This document shows, piece by piece, positions 47,101 through 62,100 of a DNA stretch of 64,000 nucleotides. The stretch is taken from positions 75,731,955 through 75,795,954 of the forward strand of contig NW_026262581.1 of assembly GCF_021869535.1 (NCBI RefSeq), given 5' to 3'. The stretch comes from Mytilus californianus (lineage: Eukaryota; Mollusca; Bivalvia; Mytilida; Mytilidae). Within the stretch, counting starts at the first letter, position 1. Every line of letters starts with the position of its first letter. The notes beneath the pieces are model-generated. The model was not told where the DNA came from. It saw only the letters and a list, made by a program, of their open reading frames with translations, and did not search any database. The translations under genes and the position numbers were made by a program.

Positions 47101-50100
47101 TATAATGAAGTTAAAGTCACAACAACTTAATAAACAGGTTCATTATGATGTTAACTTTCTAAATTATATGCCAAATTACGATTTTGACCCCCAATTTCAA
47201 AGAACATGGAAATGCCGTTTTGAGAAACCAGTACATTTTCATGGAAAAGTTTTTGGTTAAGGTTGTGATAATGTGAGCAGGGCATGGTGTGTTGTGGACA
47301 CATGTTCTTGTTTTTCTCTCTTATTTTTTTTTTGCTAAACTTAATCCTCAAACTGTAGTAGCCATTTTATGACTTTGATCTTGTCAAAACACCAAAGAAG
47401 ATATCATTTTTCATGTAAAAAACACTTGTGAATTCTCACTTGCTTGCCTTTTGTTTGTCATTTTTTTGTAAAATGTACTTTATTTGATATTCTGTTTTGC
47501 TAGTAAAACTGTATTTGCAAAAGTCAAACCCCCCATGTGACTTTGGTTGCTCTTCCTATGCATCATTATTATTCTTTGAATGGTACTTGACCTGCTTGGT
47601 AGGGGTTAATAGTTTTACACTGATGAAATCAATTATGTACTAATTATTTGTTTAAATGTTTGGACTGTTCAAGTTAAAAGCAATTTGTGATGATGTGTAC
47701 ACTTGTTGTTTTTGGTTACAATGTCTGCATTAATATTTGTTTATTCATTTCTTTTAGAGGACACCTATTATGGAAAAGCATTCAGATCAGCTTTTGGACT
47801 GTTGAGAGAAGCAAAACAGCAGACACCAGTATGTATATACATAACATGAGAACAAATAAAGATAAATGTCGCATAGATGTACAAGAGGCGAATTCACTTT
47901 TATACTACTCAAGTCAACAGTAATTATAAATATTTTAATTAATGGTTCAAGCAATGAAAAAGATATCATGTTGAAGATAAAGTTAAAACTTCATCAGTTG
48001 TACATGTCTTCCAGAAAAGATGGAAGAAAGCCTTTTGTGTTGAATATTCCTGTTTATACATGTTTTGTCAACTGAGAATAGGTAATGGTTCAAAACACTA
48101 CCGGTACATGTAAAGCACTCAAAATTGCCAAATTTAAAAACCAATTAAAACATACTTTTGCCATGCTTTTGGAGGGTTACACATTCCATTTAATTACGTG
48201 CTGACTTCAGATCAGCCTTCTTTTATTCATTATTGTTTGTTTAATATCGATTTTCGTGGATTTTGTGTGTATAGGAGATCCACAATTTTCAATGTTCAAT
48301 GAAGTATAAATTTTCTATAGATTAGTATGCAGACTTTGGCAAAACCACAAAATCTAATATACACGAAAATACAATTTTTCCTCAATCCACGAAAATTGGT
48401 ATTGACGAAAATAAATATATCCACAGTACTCATATTCTCTATTACAGGATCAGTTTGAGAACTCCCTAGACATGATACTGTTTTTAACAGATGGAACTCC
48501 ATCAGAATCTAATATAAACAGTATATTAGAAGAAATTGTTCATGGACAGGACAGCGTGGTAATAACCATATGATAATACACTTTCTTTTTTTCACATGTA
48601 TAGCAAAATCAGCCATAAAGGCTATAAAAATGTGAAAACAAATCAAATTAAAAAAAAGCATCCTGATTTATGACAAAACAATAATGAAAAACAGAATGAC
48701 ATTATTTACAGATTAAGATTTTGAAATTAGGGTTATTACAAAAAGCTTGCTTGCATTTCACTTGTACACTGCATTTTCAAGAAAATCATTCTTTTGCAGT
48801 TGAATTGCTACCAATGAATTAACACGGAAAATGTTTGTTTTTGTAATAGTTTATATATTTGTTGGAGGAAAACTGAAATTAATGGTAACAATAGCCATTT
48901 TACTCCCAGAGGTATGGAACTCTGTTGTAAGATTTTTTTTCTCTTAATTTTCTCATAAACCTCTTGGTCAACAATGGCTAAATAATGATACCCATTTATT
49001 GTTGCATTTTCTTATCCACCACCTAAGGTAAAATCATTATGGTGTAATGAAAGCAAAACATAAAGAAATAAATTCTTAACAAATAAAAAGAACAAACAAG
49101 TTTAAATATAATTGACTTCTGCTGGAAATGTTTTTTTTTTCTAATCTATTAAAGATTGTATATTTCAGAACAACACTATTAAAATTTTTGTGTATGGATT
49201 TGGACATGAGATCTTGAATTCCAAGTACCATAGTAAAACAGATTTACTACTAAAGATTGCTGACCAAAACAATCAGAATATGTCCTCCATGTTTGGTATA
49301 TCAGGTGGCAAACATCTACAGTGGCCAGTATGTATGATAAAGTAGGACATATGGGAAGATTGCTTTATTCTTAAAAATATGGGATAAAAAAAAAGAGGAG
49401 GAAACGATGCTCTATTCACTAAAAATTATAAAAGTTTTATGGGTTATGCTTGAAAACTTCGAAACAAAGGTCAGGGTAAAATGGAATAGTGCATTTGTGT
49501 AATATTCATCGAAATTGTTCATAAATAAAGTTGAGAATGGAAATGGGGAATGTGTCAAAGAGACAACAACCCGACCAAAGAGCAGGAAACAGCTGAAGGC
49601 CACCAATGGGTCTTCAACACAGCAAGAAAATCCCGCACCCTGAGGTGGGTATCAGCTGGCCCCTAAACAAAAATGTGTACATGTCAGGGAAAATGGACAT
49701 CATACATAACTCAAAAACATATAAATGAACTAAAATAAAAAATCATACAAGACTAACAAAGGCCAGAGGCTCCTGACTTGGGACAGGCGCAAAAATGCGG
49801 TGGTTTTAAACATGTTTAGTGAGATCTCAACCCTCCCCTATACCTCTATCCAATGTAGAAAACACAAACTCACAGTAATACGCACAGTAAAACTCAGTTT
49901 AAAAGAAGTCCAGCTCCAGACCTCAATTAAACTGATTGAAAGATTATGTCTTCCTCATATGAAAATCAAGCACAATCCCTCCCTTTAGGGGTTTAGTATC
50001 ATACCATCATAAAATATATGAGAAGAATATAACCCGTATCATGCCAACAACTGGTTTTAGAATAAATGTGTTTATATCCGATGCAAAGACCCTATGAGTG

Positions 50101-53100
50101 AATCAATATAAATACCAAAATATGCCATCTTTAATGACCTGACAACAGTATAGTAACTATATCCCTTCTGAATAAGTCTGTTTAAAGGTTTGGTTAGCTT
50201 TTGAGGTGAATGCTGACATTTTTGTGCTTTGTAAAGAATATTACCATAAAAGATTGGATGTGAAATACCTGAACGTATAAGATGCCTGCATGTTGAATTA
50301 TATTTACGAATGATGTCCTTGTACCGATGATAAAATTTAATAAATGTTTTGACTAGTTTGTGATATCGAAAACTCTGGTGTAATAATTTTTCAGTTATAT
50401 GTTATAAAATTACTTACATTTTCAAGCCATTTGGTTTAGTGTTATACAAGAACACTTTGTTAGATATGAATTAAAAGAGATGTAGAATAAATGTCAAGAA
50501 GATAGGAAACCTATGACACAGAAAACAAAAAAGAAATCTAGAGGTTTAAAAACAGACGAGTGTCTCTTCCTTAAGTCTAGTGGCTCAGATGATTTTACCT
50601 TCTATCAGCTAGTATTATTTTGCAAATACCCTTCTTGAACTTGATTTATCTGTTCCTTATATATAGAATATAGTTTCAAATATTTTGTGGATCAACATAA
50701 ACAACCAAATAAGAATAAATGTAAATTTCACCACATTTTATGATGTGCAGTTAGATATGAATCAATAAAATTCATGCTGTTAAAAAGAAATCTGAAACAA
50801 ACATAATGAAATTTTCACCATTCAAATTTGAGGGTTTGCTGGTATTTTTGATCTTGTGAAAATAAGGTGAAGTACTGGTAAAATGAATGTAGGTAGGCAA
50901 GTGCGCCAGTTAGAGGAATGTGTTTATAATTAATGTAGTGATCAGAATATATACTTTTATTTAGTCCAATGAATAAGTTAGTTTATCAATTCTATTACAG
51001 CAACTTTCAAACCTGAAAGACACTTCTAAACCTATAGGTCCTGTGGGCAACCTGACCATTTTACCAGATGTTGACCCTGAACAACTGAGAAATGTAATGG
51101 GAAGTTATTATACAAAGTTTCCTATGTCACAACATACAGATTACAGTATTAGTCTACCACACATAGAAGATAAGTTAGGTAAAGATCTGTGTATGTTACT
51201 CATAGTAAAGTTACCACACTAAGATTCCTACAGTAGACAAGAAAGTAACTTTGTTTTAGAATTGTCTATATTACAGATGCCACTAATGTGTCGTATGTAG
51301 AATAAAACATGCATCTGGCATACCAAATTATAAGCCTGGTATCTTTTATGAATTTTCACACATGTTTTATGTTTCTTTGTCTAGTTTCCATACTATGGTA
51401 TTTTACACTAGATAAAGGAGGTTACTTTTTTAATTAGCTGGTAAAGGTATTTCTATATTACACCTGATTTATGATTCCAGGTCTAGTCACCACACTAGGT
51501 ATTCCCACACTGGACAAGGGAGGTAACTTCTTTGGAGTAGCAGGAATTGATCTATCTCTGTTACTCATGTTTTATGAAGTGGTACATTTTAGACAAGGAC
51601 AACATGGGTATGGTTTTGTTGTTGGAAACAAGGGTAAATGTAGAAATTTTGTTTATATTTATACACCTATATAAAAAAGGGTTAAAATTCTTATTAAAAA
51701 AAGAATATCCAACAGTGAAAAATAATCTTGACATCAACAAAAACATAAGTAGACTTTGGTTTTCTGTGTGGAAAACTTTGCATGAATTTATTTTTCTGTA
51801 ATACAGTGATATAGTGACCAAAATCAATTGCATTAGTGACTCTTTATAAGATTTATTCTTTCATTATGACAGACATATGGGTACAGCACTTATTATTCCA
51901 ATGGAAAACACTGTCAATATATTCAATACTTTTTAATATAGGAAAAATTCTGATACATCCCTATATGTCCAATCCTCAGCAGCAGATGAAACAGCCCAGA
52001 TTCTATGATGTTGACCAGATAGAGCCAGTATTAAGTAATGAAGCTGTATTCAACATAACCAATGGTTTACCAGGACATTTCTACTCAAAAACAGTATGTA
52101 ATTATACTATGTTACACTTAAAGTTTTACATTTGTGTATAACAACAATAGTCCTATCAGCATTTAACAATGATTTAGGAACTTTCAGTTACCGTAATTTG
52201 CTGTGTATAGTACGCAGTTGTGTGTAATACGCACCCCTTTTCATTCCTCCAAAATCGTGAAAAAAAGTAACAAAAAAAATAAAATAAAATAGAAAGATAA
52301 AAAAAGAAAATTTAAATAAAAAAAAAATAAAAAAAAGTAAAGTATTTTTTTTTAAGTCTAGTTCACTGTAAAAAGCCTTTAATATGGAACAATTATACCA
52401 TACATTTATTCTTCATTTAAGTTTATTGAAAGATGAAAATAATAAGATTGATTGTTCAATCAAATAATTTTAAAGTCACAACCAATTAAATGGTAGAGCT
52501 TTTATCGTGTAATTAACATTTATTAATTTTATAAAAGTTAAGTTATTAATTAAAGATCCCTTTTGAAATCAATGTTTGTCTAAGCTTGTTCAAGCTGATG
52601 CACTGTTCAAAAGAAATAATTAGAATGTTATGGAACAATAGAAATAAGACCTCAAACATTTTAAAAGTTGATTAGCAGTAATTAAAATTTAATGACTCTT
52701 TAATCCGATATTTCCTTTTCATTGATCATGTTGATTTAGAGTACTGCATGAGGTTATTATATTGAACACCTGTCAAAAGTTGACATGATTATTCAATTGC
52801 TACACACCCATACTTAATTCTTAATTACATTTTATGCTCACTCATGCAGGATGTCACACCATTACTTGTGTATTCAATATAGAAAGGAAAAACACTTTTT
52901 TTTAAATTACAAATAAAGAAATAAAATAAAAAACGTATTAACATATACAACAATGAAGAAAAATAAACGATATTAATAAAAAAAAAATCAAAAACCGTCT
53001 GTAACTGTGTATGATACGCAACCCCTCTACCAACTTCTTTTTGGGGTAAAAAATGCATACTATACACACCTAAAGACGGTAATATTGTTCACAGCTTTGG

Positions 53101-56100
53101 GATGAAACTGCTCTGGAGCTAAGGCAGGACTGATTCTAAATAAGACAAACAGCATTTTTTTTGTAACTGAACAGCTGGAAACCATGTTTTAATATAAAGG
53201 CAAGATGGAAAAGCTTGAATACTTTGGATTCATATGTTGTTGTGGATACCAATTTTTCCAGGATTGAGGAACAATTGTATTTTTGTGAATATTTCATTCT
53301 GGTTTTTGGTTTTTCCAAAGTTAACATACAAGCATATTGAAAATTTTTACTTTTTTTGAACATTTGAATTTGTGGTTTACCTACATCCATGAAATCCATG
53401 ATAATTGGTATCCCACTAAAAACAGTGAATCCATAGTGTATCAATTAAGGTTTAACAGGTGAATTTAAATAAGTTCAGCCTTCACTAGCATATTTTAATG
53501 CCCCCGCCTTCCCAAAATTGGTTTCCGTTCTCTAACTTCAGTTTGCCTCAACCAAATAGTATGAAACTTATACACAATGCTTATTACCACAAAACACAGA
53601 TCAAGATTGAATTTGGGTGGCGTCACTTCTACCATTCTAGAGTTATGTCCCTTTACAAATCGAAAAATTTCTGAATTTTTCATTTCTGTTCTCTAACTTA
53701 AGTTTGCCTAAACCAAATGTTATGAAACTGATACACAATGCTTAGTACCACAAAACTCAGACCAAGTTTGAATTTGGGTAGTGTCACTTTTACCATTCTT
53801 GAGTTATGTTCCTTTATAATGTTATATGCAAACGGGGGCATCATCTGTGTCCCATGGACACATTCCCCATTTATTTGATATAAAAATTTACTATGAAAAA
53901 TACAAGTTAAGAATTTTGTCTAGGAGCAATTACCATCAGAAATTTACAATTTTCTTTATCAGAATGCCTGTTATAAGGAAATGCATTTTTACATTTAAAG
54001 GTTACATAATATTTGTTTTGGCACAATCAATGAAGAGAGGGTCATATTTGTGCCAATGGACAACTATTTACCAAAGACCATAGGACACGGATGTAAATAA
54101 CTATAGGTTGTTATAGGGCCTTCAAAAATGAGCAAATCCATGTTATATAGAAAAAAAGTTATTTGAGCACCATCATGAAATATGCTCATATAATGTTATG
54201 TCTGAAATCTGAAGTCAAAGCGTCCTAAAGCAATAATGTCTCGTCAGCAACTTTCCAAGATGAGTTTAAAAGCAGAAAGTATGCATTTCCCTTTCTTAAT
54301 TGAATCAAATAATACTAAGCTTTACAAGTTGAATAAACATTATTGTCTGAAATTAAAAGCAGTACGTAATTTTTACACAACACGCTGGTTATGGCATAAA
54401 ATGTCAGGTGATAATAACTGATTCTTGACAGTAATTGGTATACATGTATTTACCAGTAGATAATAATATATTTAAGTAATACAAGTGTTGGTACTCACAT
54501 TATCAGATCAAAGTTCTTAATTTTATTTCAGTTTTTGTTGAACCTGTGACTTTTGTCACAATACGAGACATAGCGATCCTACATTCCGTCGGCATCGGCG
54601 TCACCGTCGTCGTAGGCTTCCACAAATATTCACTCTGTGGTTAAAGTTTTTCAAATTTTAATAACTTTCTTAAACTATCCTGCATTTCAACCAAACTTGG
54701 ACAGAAGCTTGTTTATGATCATAAGATAGTATCCAGAAGTAAATTTTGTAAAAAAAAAAATCCTGTTTATCCGTATTTTACTTATAAATGGACTTAGTTT
54801 TTCTGCCAGTTAACATTACATTCACTCTGTGGTTAAAGTTTTTCAAATTTTAATAACTTTCTTAAACTATCCTAGATTTATACCAAACTGGGACAGAAGC
54901 TTGTTTATAATCATAAGATAGTATCCAGAAGAAAATTTTGTATAAAAAAAATCCTGTTTATCTGTATTTTACTCATATATGGACTTAGTTTTTCTGCCTG
55001 TTAACATAACATTCACTCTGTGGTTAAAAGTTTTTCGAATTTAAGTAGCTTTCTTAAACTATCCTGGATTTGTACCACACTTGAACAGAAGCTTGTTTGT
55101 GATCATAAGATAGTATTCAAGAGTAAATTTTGTTAAAAAAAAATCCTGTTTATCTGTATATTACTTATAAATGGACTTAGTTTTTCTGCCAGTTAACATT
55201 ACATTCACTCTGTGTTTAAAGTTTTTCAAATTTTAATAACTTTCTTAAACTATCCTGGATTTGTACCAAACTTGGAAAGAAGCTTGTTTATGATCAAAAG
55301 CTAGTATCTAGAAGGAAATTTGTAAAAATTTATTTCCTGTTTTTCCGTATATTACTTATAAATGGACTTAGTTTTATTCCAGTTAACATTACGTACAGTC
55401 TGCAGTTAAAGTTTTTAAAACATTTATTAGATTCATAAACCTTCTTGGATTTTTACCAAACTTGAACAGAACTTCTTACAATCAAAAGATAGTATCTAGA
55501 GGAAAATTTTTAATACTTTTTTCCCCATTTTTGTTGAGCCTGCGACTAACAGCAAAAGTAGGCGAGACACTGGGTTCCGCGGAACCCTTACAAATTTTTA
55601 ATATATTAGTTATAATACAAAATATTGCCATTATTTTTCTCACAATTTTGTAAAACGTCATCTTAGTTGCAGCAGTCAGAAAATATTTCTGTTGATTTAT
55701 TGTAGGCTACTTTCTGGAAAACACCAGAAATTCAAGGATCAAAACCTGCAACATTTTACTATAGGCCTATTCTCCATTTCCATGGAAATTATTCTGTTGT
55801 CTTGGTGATATTTGATGAGGATATTGAAGAGTTGAGGGCAGATGAGGTAACTCTCTGTAGATTTAATATTTCCTTGTTTACATTTATTTTTAAAACTTTT
55901 AATTCACTGTTTTGAAGGAAATTTCTCTCGAGATGTGTATAAGTATTCTATAGAATGTTAATACTTGCCAACTTTTCAAGAACTCCATGGGGGATTTTAA
56001 GCACAAGAGCTCCTAATATATTGTCATAGGTGTTTTTAATCTAATACTACTAGAACTCACCCGCGACATTGCTGGTCCGTGTCTAAATTAAAGTACCTAT

Positions 56101-59100
56101 GCCTTGTTTTTAGCCTGGATTTTTAGTATTCGTATTGTCATCTGATAAAATCATGCTGATTGTAAGGTGCTCTCTGCTTTCAAATATTTCTGTTTTACCC
56201 CGTCCTGATTTCCTTACTACAATACACTTAATATAAACTAAATTTGATTTGTAACTAATTAACCAAATTAATGGTAGTATTGAGGTGGAAGAAAAGAGAC
56301 TTGTTAGATAGTGTACTATATTGTAACATAGATATAAAATTACTACTGGAAGAATTCCATGTTCTCCTGATAGAGGAGGGATTTACAGAAGGTAACAGGT
56401 AACCGGAAACTACATGTGACATATACTATTGGTATTGGTATTGGATTTGACCCAGAACTTGTTAATTATGTGAAAAACAAAAGGGCCTGGAATGGTGTAA
56501 TTTTTAAACAACACCATTGTCCTATATAAGTTATATATAAAGTTGGAATTCTTCGATTCGTCGTTTTTTGCGTCATGCCGGCTAAAAAATTGGACCTCGT
56601 TATTTTAGTAGTATAGATATTGTTAGAATGAGTATGTTTTTTGCTGAAATACCCTTTTAACTCATTTGAATTCCTATTTTGAGGTTTTCAGTTTTTATAA
56701 TAAAGAATTCCAAAATTCAGGTCAACACCTCTCATGTGGGAAATCCCCCATAAATCATGAAAGTTGGCAGGTCTGAATTTTTAGGAATTTAAAAATTTGC
56801 ATGTCTGATAAATTTTCAGAGGTCCCACCGAATTGTAGAACACATCTGTTGATTTAATTTTGTGATTTGTTTTTAGCTCTTTGGTTAAGTTTATTTTCCA
56901 TTTACATCTTAAGAAGAGAATTTTGATTAACATCTTGTAAATGTAAATTGGCTTATGTATTTTCTGCAAAAAAGGCAAATTTGTGCCACATGATAACGAT
57001 TTAATTTAAGCATTCTGTTTCAGGATATAGAAAAAGGAGAATTTCCAAGTTTTATTTATCATCGTATGGATCTTTATGATAATGATACACTGAATAACTC
57101 TGACTTTTGTACTAGAGATAACAGTGTAGTCTTGACAAAAAATGCAACAGTCAAGGTGAGACATATACCATAGGGGTGTAGTTAAGGCAAGATTTGTGTA
57201 TACACCAATATTGTAACTGGGGTATAGACAATAGTTTACACTTCTTTTTTGTAATAGGGGTATAGAAATACAATTGTATTTAAGTAGCTAGGTTTCTTGA
57301 ACTTGTGTGTCTGACAATTTAACTCATGGTGATTGGTTGGCCATCTGACTGCTGGATATATAAATACAAAGCCATATGATTAATGGTGTGGTAACATCCA
57401 ATATTGTTGTATTATTTTCATGTGAAACCCATATAATGTGTAGAAGCAATCCTCTATAAAGAAAATTCTATTAGGAAATGCCAGCTCTTGTACATTGTAC
57501 CAACTGGGATATTTATAGTGGTATACTCCATTTGCAAGTCCTACAAGAATGTTGCTGCATAGATTTGGAAAGTTAATATCTTTACTGCTGATATTACTGG
57601 TTTTCTTAGTAGATTTTAATTTAGTATAAAATTATTATTTAATTACAAATGACAGTGAACCAATGCTTGGTAAATATTCAGTACGATAGAATCCCTAAAG
57701 TGGATACCTCGGTTATGCAGGGTTTTCTTGTTCATGTTTACTTCCATACATGTATATACTTTCACTTTCTATTTATATACTCACAATGGTTACATTGTGA
57801 CGTAATTTATGCATACCCTATTTTGTACTTCAAACGCAATTTTCTGTATTGTTTTTATCCTGATGACAGTGCCCTAGGCACCGAAACATGTCCATCTCAT
57901 CAAATTACTGCAGCAATCCCTAAAGTGTTGTTGCTATAACTGCTTTTCAAAAGTTTTATTTGTTTAAGATATATACATAATAAATTAATAAATTGCAATC
58001 AGTAGTAAATTTGATATGTTGAAAGCTTTTGTCAGAAAGTGACATTTACTATTTTTGGTGTTTTTAGTTTGCCCCAAGTGTTTATTCTAATCCAGTGAAA
58101 AGTTTGGAGTATGAGCAGAATAACAAAAATAGAAGTTATCCTTTCTATCAACACTACAGAAATGCTAGATTGTTCTCTAAGAATGCAGGTAAATTACCTA
58201 GTCTATCAGTACTACAGAAATGCTAGATTGTTCTCTAGAATGCAGGTAAATTACCTAGTCTATCAGTACTACAGAAATGCTAGATTGTTCTCTAGAATGC
58301 AGGTAAATTACCTAGTCTATCAGTACTACAGATATGCTAGATTGTTCTCTAAGAATGCAGGTAAATTACCTAGTCTATCAGTACTACAGATATACTAGAT
58401 TGTTCTCTAAGAATGCAGGTAAATTACCTAGTCTATCAGTACTACAGATATGCTAGATTGTTCTCTAAGAATGCGGTTAAATTACCTAGTCTTATCAGTA
58501 CTACAGATACGCTAGCATCTTTTCATGAAATGCATGTAAATTACTGAATCTCAGTACTACAATCAAGATGATGATTATGATTCCAGTGGCAAGTCAAATG
58601 TATATTCAGGATGAGAACATGTTAATGTGATATGAATATAAACCCTGCTTTGTACTAGACTGACACCTTGAGTCTGGTATTTAACATGTTAGTTCACAAG
58701 ATAACAGTCTGCAGGAAAACATGTCACCCTACACAGAGACATTATTCTGACTCTTAACCAACAGTCTTTGCTCCTTATTGCTGAGAGCTTAATGCCAAGA
58801 GCTCAATGCTGACAGCTTAGCAGAGAAGCAGCAAATTCCAGTTTTCAAAAGTTTTTTGGTTTGACCTGGCAGGGTATCTAACCCAGGACCTCCTGCACTT
58901 GAGGCAAGCAATCTATGACGAACCCAACAAGGCAGTTTAGAATGCAAAAAGTTTGTACATAGCATAACATAATAACCAGTGTAAATTTTTCACACTTTGG
59001 TGAACAGTAAAAAATCTCACTTGTTGACACAATAATGTTTTGAAGCATTACTTAGACATTTACACACATACCAAAATATGAACACTCCTCAGAAACAATG

Positions 59101-62100
59101 TAAAACTGACAAGAGAAGATTTAGATTTAAAAAAATAAATGAGTATGATTTTCTATGGACAGATATACACCAGTCTGCCTCTAATGACATTGTATTAACC
59201 GATATAACCTCTATTGACAGATATACACCAGTCTGCCTCTAATGACATTGTATTAACCGATATAACCTCTATTGACAGATATACACCAGTCTGCCTCTAA
59301 TGACATTGTATTAACCGATAAAACCTCTATTGACAGATATACACCAGTCTGCCTCTAATGACATTGTATTAACAGATATAACATCTATTGACAAATATAC
59401 ACCAGTGTGCCTCTAATGACATTGTATTAACCGATATAACCTCAATTAACAGATATATATAGATTCCACCACTGCAACAAGTGTGTTACTATATTTCTCC
59501 ACTCGAGACAGTTAAATTTTAATATTTAAAGCGCGAGGCTTGCCGAGCTTTTTAAATAATAAATATTTAACTGTTGCGAGTGGAGAAATATCGTAATACA
59601 CGAGTTATAGTTGGGGAATCTGTTTTTCTAATGATTTTTATCCTTCCTTTTCAAAGATTTGCAGAAAGTTGTGTTCTTTATATGTGACGTCATCAGGCAT
59701 GGTTGCCTTTTTTCATGACGTCACAATAGGAAAATTTAGAAGAAACCAAGAAAATTTGACGTCATAATCAAATTTTGACCAATCATTTGCCGAGAACAGA
59801 TATTTCACTAGTGAGGAGAATATTTTTCACACACCGATCAAGAAATGTGAAAATAGCACAAAAATTAGAGAAACACCAGTCTGCCTCTATTGACATTGTA
59901 TTAACCGATATAAATTCTGTTGACAGATATACACCAGTCTGCCTCTAATGACATTGTATTAACAGATATAACCTCTATTGACAGATATACACCAGTCTGC
60001 TTCTAATGACATTGTATTAACCAATATTACAGACCAAGTATGGGCAAAAGATGATATGATATGGAGGTACAATATTTCTCTTCTTTATTGTAATAATAAC
60101 TTAGTTAAAGTCCATCTTTAAGCAATGATCTAACTATCTATCATTATAATTCATCAGTAGGGATATACTGGAATTGCTTGGTGAGTCTGTCTTTACAATT
60201 CTTATTTTATGTGGTGCCTTAAGTTTGTAATGCTTGTCATCACCCCTGGTTTTTGGTGGGTTCGAGTTAGCTAAAGCTTGAGATTTCTATGTGTTTTATA
60301 TACTTTTGTTGTCTCACCTTGACGGAGTCGAAAAGCAAGTCATAGGTATGCTGTTTCCAGCATCGCAGTCGGCGGCAGCGGATGCATCAACAATGTATTA
60401 GTTTGTGATAAGGTCTAGTTTATAGTGAACCACTAGTGGTAGGTCAATGATATTTGGTATGCAGTTGTATTAGCATTGGCACATCTCATTACCATGGAGA
60501 TTATTTGGCCTCACCCCCTCAGTCATGGTCTATTGACTGAAACTTTTACTTAGTTTACATGTATTAGTTTGTGATTAGGTCAGTTTCAGGGGAACCAATA
60601 GTGGTAGCTCAATGATATTTGGCATGCAGTTGTATTAGCATTGGCATATTTCCATAGAAATTATTTGGCCCTGCCCCCTCATTCATGGTTCATTGACTTT
60701 GAAATTTTTTATAATTTACATGTTAAAGTATTGCTATCTTAATTTCAACACTTGCATTTTACTATCAAAATAACAAAAAAGGCCAGACATATCTCTGTGT
60801 TAACATATATGTCCTTTGGTTTGTTTTTCATTTTTTGCAGTGGCGTGGTTAGTTTGTTATCGACTTATTATCCCGATGGTATCTTCCGCCTGTCTTGTCA
60901 AGAACTAAGTCATACTTTACCAAACAGTTATCCACAATTTGAAGATAGAAGTTGACTCAATCAAATTTCTTGAAGAATAACAACACAGATAATACTTGTA
61001 TTGAAATGCTGTTTTGAAAACATCTTTTATTTCTAGCATCATGCAGTCAAGGTCATTTTTCACAATTATTCAAGGCATTGTCATGACCTTGACCTAAGAT
61101 CATATGTGGCAAAGTTACTTCTGATGTAATGGCAAATGTTGTTCAGTTCATAACTTTGTGCTGTTGGCTTAGATCTCATTAATATTTCACAGATGTTAGC
61201 TATAATTGACACATATATATTATGACCCAAGCATGTTTTCTAATTTTGAATAAAATCACATAAAGAAGTCAAGGGGTTACTCAAATATTTATGTCCATAC
61301 CACAGTAGTGTAAGTTGCCTTCTTAAATCTAAGCAATACTGTAAAATGTGGGCTATAATTAATTAATGGTAATAAGGGCATGTTTTAGTCATGATTTTGG
61401 CCTCTATGTAATATCCTGAAGTCCAAAGTGACTAATGTGAACCGTTATTAATTACTGATGTTTTAGTCATGATTTTGGCCCCTTTGTCATATCTTTAAGT
61501 CCAAAGTAACTGATTCCTATATTGAAATAACACTTCTCCTTTGTATTACAAAGCAAATAGGAAATTAATATTTGCACACAGGTCTCATCTGCCAAGAAAT
61601 ATGAATACGAATACGAAATATTGAAAGCTTTATTTAGATTTGGTATAGTTACAAACTACAAAACATGACCTGTACATAGCTTTTAACCAAAGACATACAA
61701 ACATATATAACAATATAAAAAGCATAATCATGCAAGCAAACTAAAAATAGGGAAGCACATATAAAAGTAAGAACAGCACAAGCATGGCAAAGCAAATTAT
61801 ATATGCTAGCATAACTGTAAATGAGCAAAGTAATGTAAAATAAGCACAGTGAAAAAAAAAAGAAAGCTAATCTACTTGCAGAACAGGAACATTCCCAGCC
61901 ATTCCAGGACTGTACAAGCCATCCTGAAATGGTTCAGAAGACTGTTCCACAATGTGGCAGCAGCAAATTTAATTTTTTTCTTACTGTAAGTGGAAGTTTC
62001 AACATGTGAATGATTTTTAACTGTGTCTAAGCCACATAAAAATAAAATAAACAATGTTGAGAATGACTATCTAACACTGCCTTTGTTTATGTGTGTATTA

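Larger units (their letters stand above)
49328..51000 (+). other. Intron 6 of the alpha2-delta/CACHD1-like gene
   Basis: Phase 0. Holds the reverse Naiad copy 49531-50395. 50400-50990 shows no recognisable feature. Confidence 0.75.
52094..55705 (+). other. Intron 9 of the alpha2-delta/CACHD1-like gene
   Basis: Phase 0, 3.6 kb. Contains a TIR element (52188-53082), a two-unit tandem repeat (53514-53840) and a copy of the nested tandem element (54537-55600). 53090-53500 and 53850-54530 have nothing I recognise. Confidence 0.75.
58189..59984 (+). other. Intron 12 of the alpha2-delta/CACHD1-like gene
   Basis: Phase 1. Bounded at both ends by splice-site minisatellites. 58561-58799 and 58941-59158 hold nothing recognised; 58800-58940 is a degenerate SINE. 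Confidence 0.75.

Noticed and set aside
58111-58398. A repetitive protein encoded across the exon 12 array
   Set aside because: It is a different frame from exon 12 and arises from tandem copies of a splice junction.
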